A stretch of DNA of 64,000 nucleotides from Halobacillus amylolyticus (GTDB lineage: Bacteria > Bacillota > Bacilli > Bacillales > Halobacillaceae). Positions within the stretch are counted from its first letter, which is position 1. Every line of letters starts with the position of its first letter. Shown here in pieces: positions 60,037-64,000 of this stretch. The stretch is taken from the NCBI RefSeq assembly GCF_022921115.1, contig NZ_CP095075.1:1626001-1690000 (forward strand), read 5' to 3'. Made by a program: the position numbers and the translations under genes. The notes beneath the pieces were generated by a model. It did not search any database and was not told the DNA's origin. It worked only from the letters and a program-made list of their open reading frames with translations.

Positions 60037-61412
60037 ATGAACAAAAAAACATTATTACTAATCCTATCACTTATCATCTATTTATTATTCTTCCTGCCGA
60101 TTTTCGACTCGGACATGAAAATCCAGGCTATCGCGGCTTTAGTCATCATCCAAATCCTCTGGATCGGCCGCGTTTTCCCATTAGCCTATAGCTCTCTATT
60201 ATTTTTCCTGCTGCTATCGTTCCATTTTTTCACCTACTCGGAAACCTTAGCCTACTTCAGCTCAGAAATTGTTTGGCTGCTATTTGCGACTTTTATCATT
60301 TCACATGCCTTTATCGAAACAGGTCTCGCAAGCCGTGTTTCTTTCCAATTGTTAAAAATATCTGGCGGCTCCGGCCGCGCCTTGATTCTGATTTCTTTTT
60401 TCCTAATGCTCGTTCTATCAATTTTGATTCCATCAAACGTAGGCAAAGCCAATCTTGTCACGTCAGTACTTGATCGCTTACTTAAAAATTTACAGGAAAT
60501 TAATGAAGGGAAAAACTTAGCAAAAGCTTTATTTATTGGGATAAGCTATTTAGCTGCTATTTCAGGGGCCTTTGTCGCTACGGGAGCAAGCTCAACGATC
60601 TATACATTTGGCCTTTTCTCAAGTATTTCAACGAACCTGAACTACCTCACGTGGATCCTGTACTTCGCTCCCCCATTCTCGTATTTATCACCTTGTTATG
60701 GCTTATCTTCCTGCATTACTTTCCACCAGAAAATATTGATAAACAGCATTTGCTGCAATTACTAGAAGAACGATTAGCAGTGTTAGGACCGCTAAGTTTT
60801 GCAGAGAAAAAAATAATGACTATTATGGGGGTAACGTTAGCACTATGGGCAACCCAAACACTACATGGCTTCTCCATCCCTCTCGTTGGCTTGTTAGGAG
60901 CGGTATTAACCATCTTGCCAGGAATAGGTGTCTGGAAATGGGAACAAGCCAAGAAATCTATCAATTGGGACATGATGCTGTTTTTCGCAAGCACACTCAT
61001 GGTGTCAGGGATGCTGATTAAAACTGGCACGATTGAATGGGTCGCCGACTTTCTCATCCGTTCGATATCATCGCAATCAGCTATTCTTGTTATAGTGATC
61101 TTAGTTTTATGTACCGCACTGCTTCGGATCATTTTTGTGAATGTCCTGGGATTTTTAACGATTATGATCCCGCTGTCGATTAACATAGGAGAAAGTTTAT
61201 CTGGATTCTCCCCTTTAGTTGTTGCAATGGCTGTCTTTTTGACCGGCATACCAGGGTTCTTTTTAATTACACAGTCGCCCGTACATTTGATCAGCTACTC
61301 GTATGGTTATTTCACCGATAAGGATCTACTTAAAATTGGGCTTCCTTCATCGATTTTATGGTTAACTATGATTATCTGTTCTGTACTCTTTTATTGGCAG
61401 TTTATTCTATGA
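60037..61412 (+). pseudogene. SLC13/DASS-family anion carrier, single-base frameshift
   Basis: Two overlapping frames give one divalent anion:Na+ symporter of about 458 residues. The first, from ATG 60037 (TAGGAGCA upstream), reaches NLNYLTWILYFAPP. The second continues PILVFITLLWLIFLHYFPPE and carries the rest, including WDMMLFFASTLMVSGMLI. Adding one C to the CCCCC run at 60670-60674 joins the frames exactly. The first half has FVATGASSTIYTFGL, where the sodium-binding motif is expected. Substrate probably a di- or tricarboxylate, given the neighbours. Confidence 0.85.
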
Positions 61413-61415
61413 ACA

Positions 61416-61458
61416 AAGCGAGATCTCAGAGAATCTTAACTCTATGAGATCTTTTTTA
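61416..61458 (+). terminator. Intrinsic terminator after the SLC13 gene
   Basis: AGATCTCA and TGAGATCT pair around a 16-base loop containing a further GAG/CTC pair, followed by TTTTT. Confidence 0.8.
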
Positions 61459-61576
61459 TTAGGTTACCTTTCCCTACCCTCTCTTTCATAAAATTTCATA
61501 GCTAGTATATTTTTCCTTTCTAATGGCTAGATTGATAAAAATAGGTTTTTAACACCATTGGAAGGAGGCACGAAAA

Positions 61577-62332
61577 GTGGCAGAAAACAATGATCGTTCT
61601 ACCATGTCTCGTCGCCGGTTTATCAGAAATTCAAGTTACGCAGCCGGAGGGGCCATCGGTGGCGGATTTATCGGTACTCTTATTGGCAGAAATCTCTTAG
61701 GTGATGATCAAGAGGTGAAGAATAAGTCACAATCTGATGCCCCACCAGATTTTGGCCATGCCTTAATGCATTTTACTAACCAACAGGAATTTGCCGTCCT
61801 TAGCGCAGCAACAGAAAGAATCTTCCCCGAGGATGATAACGGTCCAGGTGCCGTCAAGCTAGGCGTGCCGTTTTTTATTGATCACCAGTTAGCTGGATCC
61901 TATGGCCATAATGATAGGGAGTATATGCAGGGACCATTCTACCCTGGTTCTGACTTCCAAGGCTATCAGACTAGGCTTAAGCGTCATGAAGTGTTCGATG
62001 TCGGCATTAAAGCGATACGGAATGAAAGTAAGAAAGATTTTGATGCTGATTTTGTGGATCTAGAAGGGGAGCAACAGGACAAAATCCTGCAAAAGTTTCA
62101 GGATGGCGATGTGAAGTTGAAAGGGGTTACAGCAACCACCTTCTTTGAGCTTCTTCGTTCGGCTACGATCGAAGGCGCTTATTCAGACCCGCTTTACGGA
62201 GGAAATGGCAATATGGAAGGTTGGATGATGAAGGAATTTCCAGGTAACTATATGAGCTATCTTAATGAAATTGGGAAAGAAGAATTTATTCAAAAAGAAC
62301 CAAGAGCTTTGAGAGCACATCTGAAATCGTAA
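61577..62332 (+). CDS. Gluconate 2-dehydrogenase subunit 3-like protein, Tat-exported
   Basis: A 251-residue gluconate 2-dehydrogenase gamma-subunit family protein. The twin-arginine signal SRRRFIRNSS is followed by the hydrophobic stretch AAGGAIGGGFIGTLIG. The mature part has FTNQQEFAVLSAATERIFPE and YSDPLYGGNGNMEGW, typical of the family. The start is a GTG at 61577 with AAGGAGG nine bases upstream. It pairs with the GMC flavoprotein starting 21 bases later, which it probably carries across the membrane by the Tat pathway. Confidence 0.9.
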   Translation: MAENNDRSTMSRRRFIRNSSYAAGGAIGGGFIGTLIGRNLLGDDQEVKNKSQSDAPPDFGHALMHFTNQQEFAVLSAATERIFPEDDNGPGAVKLGVPFFIDHQLAGSYGHNDREYMQGPFYPGSDFQGYQTRLKRHEVFDVGIKAIRNESKKDFDADFVDLEGEQQDKILQKFQDGDVKLKGVTATTFFELLRSATIEGAYSDPLYGGNGNMEGWMMKEFPGNYMSYLNEIGKEEFIQKEPRALRAHLKS

Positions 62333-62353
62333 TAAAGGAGTGAAGGATTAACT

Positions 62354-64000
62354 ATGGCTACAACATTAGATAAGGTAGAAGTTGTTACAGTCGGAGTCGG
62401 TTGGACAGGCGGTATCATTGGGGCAGAGCTCGCTAAGAAGGGAGCGCAAGTCGTTGGTCTTGAACGAGGAAAGGCCAGGTCTACGGATGATTTCCAGCAT
62501 ATCCATGATGAATACCGATATGCCATCCGTTACGAATTGATGCAGGATTTATCCCGAGAAACCATTACATTTAGGAATGATAGAGACACACGTGCCCTTC
62601 CCATGCGTCAGTTAGGTTCCTTCCTGCTTGGTGAAGGACTTGGCGGGGCAGGTGTCCACTGGAATGGACAAACGTGGCGATTCTTACCCTATGATCTTGA
62701 GATTAAATCCATAACTGAGAAGAAGTATGGGAAAAATAAGCTTGGTGACGAGTACTCCATTCAAGACTGGGGCATCACATATGATGAGCTGGAACCCTAT
62801 TTCTACAAATTTGAACAGACGGCTGGTATAAGTGGGGAAGATAATGAGTTTAGTGCACCAAGAAGTAATCCTTATCCGAATCCACCAATGAAAGAAACAC
62901 CCATTACCGAGCGTTTCAAAAAGGCAGCAAAGAATTTAGATCTCAGCCCTTTCCATATGCCATCAGGCAATATGTCTCAAACATATGAGAACCCTGACGG
63001 TCAGACGATTGCTCAATGTCAGTATTGCGGTTTTTGTGAACGCTTCGGTTGTGAATATGGCGCCAAGTCTTCACCAAACGTGACGGTCATCCCAACGGCT
63101 CAAAAAACAGGGAATTTCGAACTAAGAACACATGCCAATGTCACGGAAGTCATGTATGACGGAAATAAGGCAACAGGTGTTAAATATGTTGACTTGCAAA
63201 CAGGCGAAGAATTTATCCAGCCTGCCGATATCGTCGTCCTGACGAGCTATGTGATGAACAATGTTCGTTTGCTGTTGAACTCTAAAGTTGGTCGTCCTTA
63301 CGATCCCGAGACTCGCTCAGGTGTCATTGGTAAAAATTATTGCTATCAAATCTTGCCAGGCGCTACGGCTTTCTTTGAGGAAGAAAAATTCAACACCTAT
63401 ATGGGTGCAGGGTCGCTTGGAGCGACGGTCGATAACTATAATGGTGATAATTTTGACCATTCCGATGTAAACTTCATCCACGGTGGGTCCGTATCCATTA
63501 CCCAGACAGGGCAACGTCCGATTAATAACAACACGGTACCTAATGACACACCAAACTGGGGAAAACAATTTAAATCTGAATCGATAAAATATTATCATCG
63601 TAACTTATCGGTTGGGGCGCAAGGTGCATCCATGCCCCATCGCAACAATTATTTGAGCCTTGATCCGGATTATAAGGATATCTTTGGATACCCACTTCTC
63701 CGGTTGACGTATGACTTTACAGAACAGGATAAAAATCTGCACGCCTACCTTAGCGAGAAATGTGCAGCTATAGCAAAAGAAATGGGCGCAAGTAAGGTAG
63801 AACCAAGAGAAATCAGTGACCACTATAGCATTGTTCCTTATCAAACCACCCATAACACCGGGGGAGTCATCATGGGGGGCGATCCTGAAACATCTGCAGT
63901 GAATAATTACTCCCAAATGTGGGATGTGGACAATCTATTTGTAGTTGGAGCTTCTGCATTTGCTCATAACGGCGGCTATAACCCCACTGGTACTGTCGGA
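62354..64000 (+). CDS. GMC-family oxidoreductase, gluconate 2-dehydrogenase flavoprotein-like (partial)
   Basis: 549 codons are open from ATG 62354 to the window edge, without a stop. AAGGAGTGAAGG precedes the start. The FAD motif VVTVGVGWTGGIIGAEL opens the protein, with GEGLGGAGVHWNGQTWR after about 95 residues. CQYCGFCERFGCEYGAKSSP gives a cysteine cluster, and the C-terminal SAFAHNGGYNPTGTVG is the GMC end motif, so only a short tail is missing. A membrane-associated sugar or sugar-acid dehydrogenase acting with subunit 3 is likely. No cytochrome subunit is visible within the window. Confidence 0.92.
   Translation, partial: MATTLDKVEVVTVGVGWTGGIIGAELAKKGAQVVGLERGKARSTDDFQHIHDEYRYAIRYELMQDLSRETITFRNDRDTRALPMRQLGSFLLGEGLGGAGVHWNGQTWRFLPYDLEIKSITEKKYGKNKLGDEYSIQDWGITYDELEPYFYKFEQTAGISGEDNEFSAPRSNPYPNPPMKETPITERFKKAAKNLDLSPFHMPSGNMSQTYENPDGQTIAQCQYCGFCERFGCEYGAKSSPNVTVIPTAQKTGNFELRTHANVTEVMYDGNKATGVKYVDLQTGEEFIQPADIVVLTSYVMNNVRLLLNSKVGRPYDPETRSGVIGKNYCYQILPGATAFFEEEKFNTYMGAGSLGATVDNYNGDNFDHSDVNFIHGGSVSITQTGQRPINNNTVPNDTPNWGKQFKSESIKYYHRNLSVGAQGASMPHRNNYLSLDPDYKDIFGYPLLRLTYDFTEQDKNLHAYLSEKCAAIAKEMGASKVEPREISDHYSIVPYQTTHNTGGVIMGGDPETSAVNNYSQMWDVDNLFVVGASAFAHNGGYNPTGTVG

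Overview
The window looks like a chromosome segment of a low-to-moderate G+C, spore-forming, probably moderately halophilic member of the Bacillaceae (Halobacillus, Pontibacillus or Virgibacillus type). This is inferred from several things: a Bacillus megaterium-type gas-vesicle operon with very acidic accessory proteins, many YjcZ-type sporulation microproteins, SigB-type stress promoters, CcpA cre sites, and SAM and TPP riboswitches with intrinsic terminators. No rRNA, tRNA, phage or plasmid genes were recognised, and the species cannot be fixed from the sequence alone.

Layout. 0-2 kb: a dicarboxylate/amino-acid symporter and a decayed aminoglycoside phosphotransferase pseudogene. 2-10 kb (minus strand): a complete four-gene type II Wadjet (jetABCD) anti-plasmid system, translationally coupled. 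10-16 kb: a DinB-like protein, a glycerate uptake and phosphorylation cluster (permease, glycerate kinase, CdaR-type regulator, internal cre site) and a YkvI-type transporter. 16-17 kb: an S-box (SAM-I) riboswitch controlling an SsuE-type FMN reductase. 18-27 kb: a zone of tiny glycine/tyrosine-rich and YjcZ-type proteins, CBO0543-type membrane proteins (one broken), a YjaZ-like protease and the first copy of an IS3-family element. 27-31 kb: a C45 acyltransferase-like hydrolase and a tcyABC-type cystine ABC importer. 31-35 kb: a frameshifted glutamate dehydrogenase, a C39-like peptidase with an apparent ATT start, and a YutJ-like NADH dehydrogenase.

35.4-42.6 kb holds the gas-vesicle operon, read on the minus strand in the order gvpA-P-Q-B-R-N-F-G-L-S-K-J-T-U, with gvpL frameshifted and a foldback repeat between gvpB and gvpR. 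SigB-regulated stress genes follow (YflT-domain, CsbD), with a frameshifted YihY protein between them. 44.9-48.8 kb is a TPP-riboswitch operon for uptake of a thiamine precursor (ThiY, thiamine-binding DUF77 protein, permease, ATPase) ending in a TatD-family hydrolase. After a thiol peroxidase, the second IS copy (inserted in a 21-bp tandem array) and a SigB-driven zinc alcohol dehydrogenase comes a tricarboxylate module at 52.9-61.4 kb: CitA/CitB-type two-component system, cre site and palindromic operator, TctCBA transporter, TcuA-like dehydrogenase and a broken SLC13 carrier. The window ends in a Tat-exported, gluconate 2-dehydrogenase-like pair whose flavoprotein runs off the edge.

Two cross-cutting observations stand out. 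First, four otherwise well-conserved genes (glutamate dehydrogenase, gvpL, yihY, SLC13 carrier) are each broken by what looks like one missing base in a G/C homopolymer. That pattern points to homopolymer under-calling in the assembly, or to real slippage. Second, the intergenic DNA is rich in short-period (20-21 bp) tandem arrays and foldback repeat elements that no gene explains.
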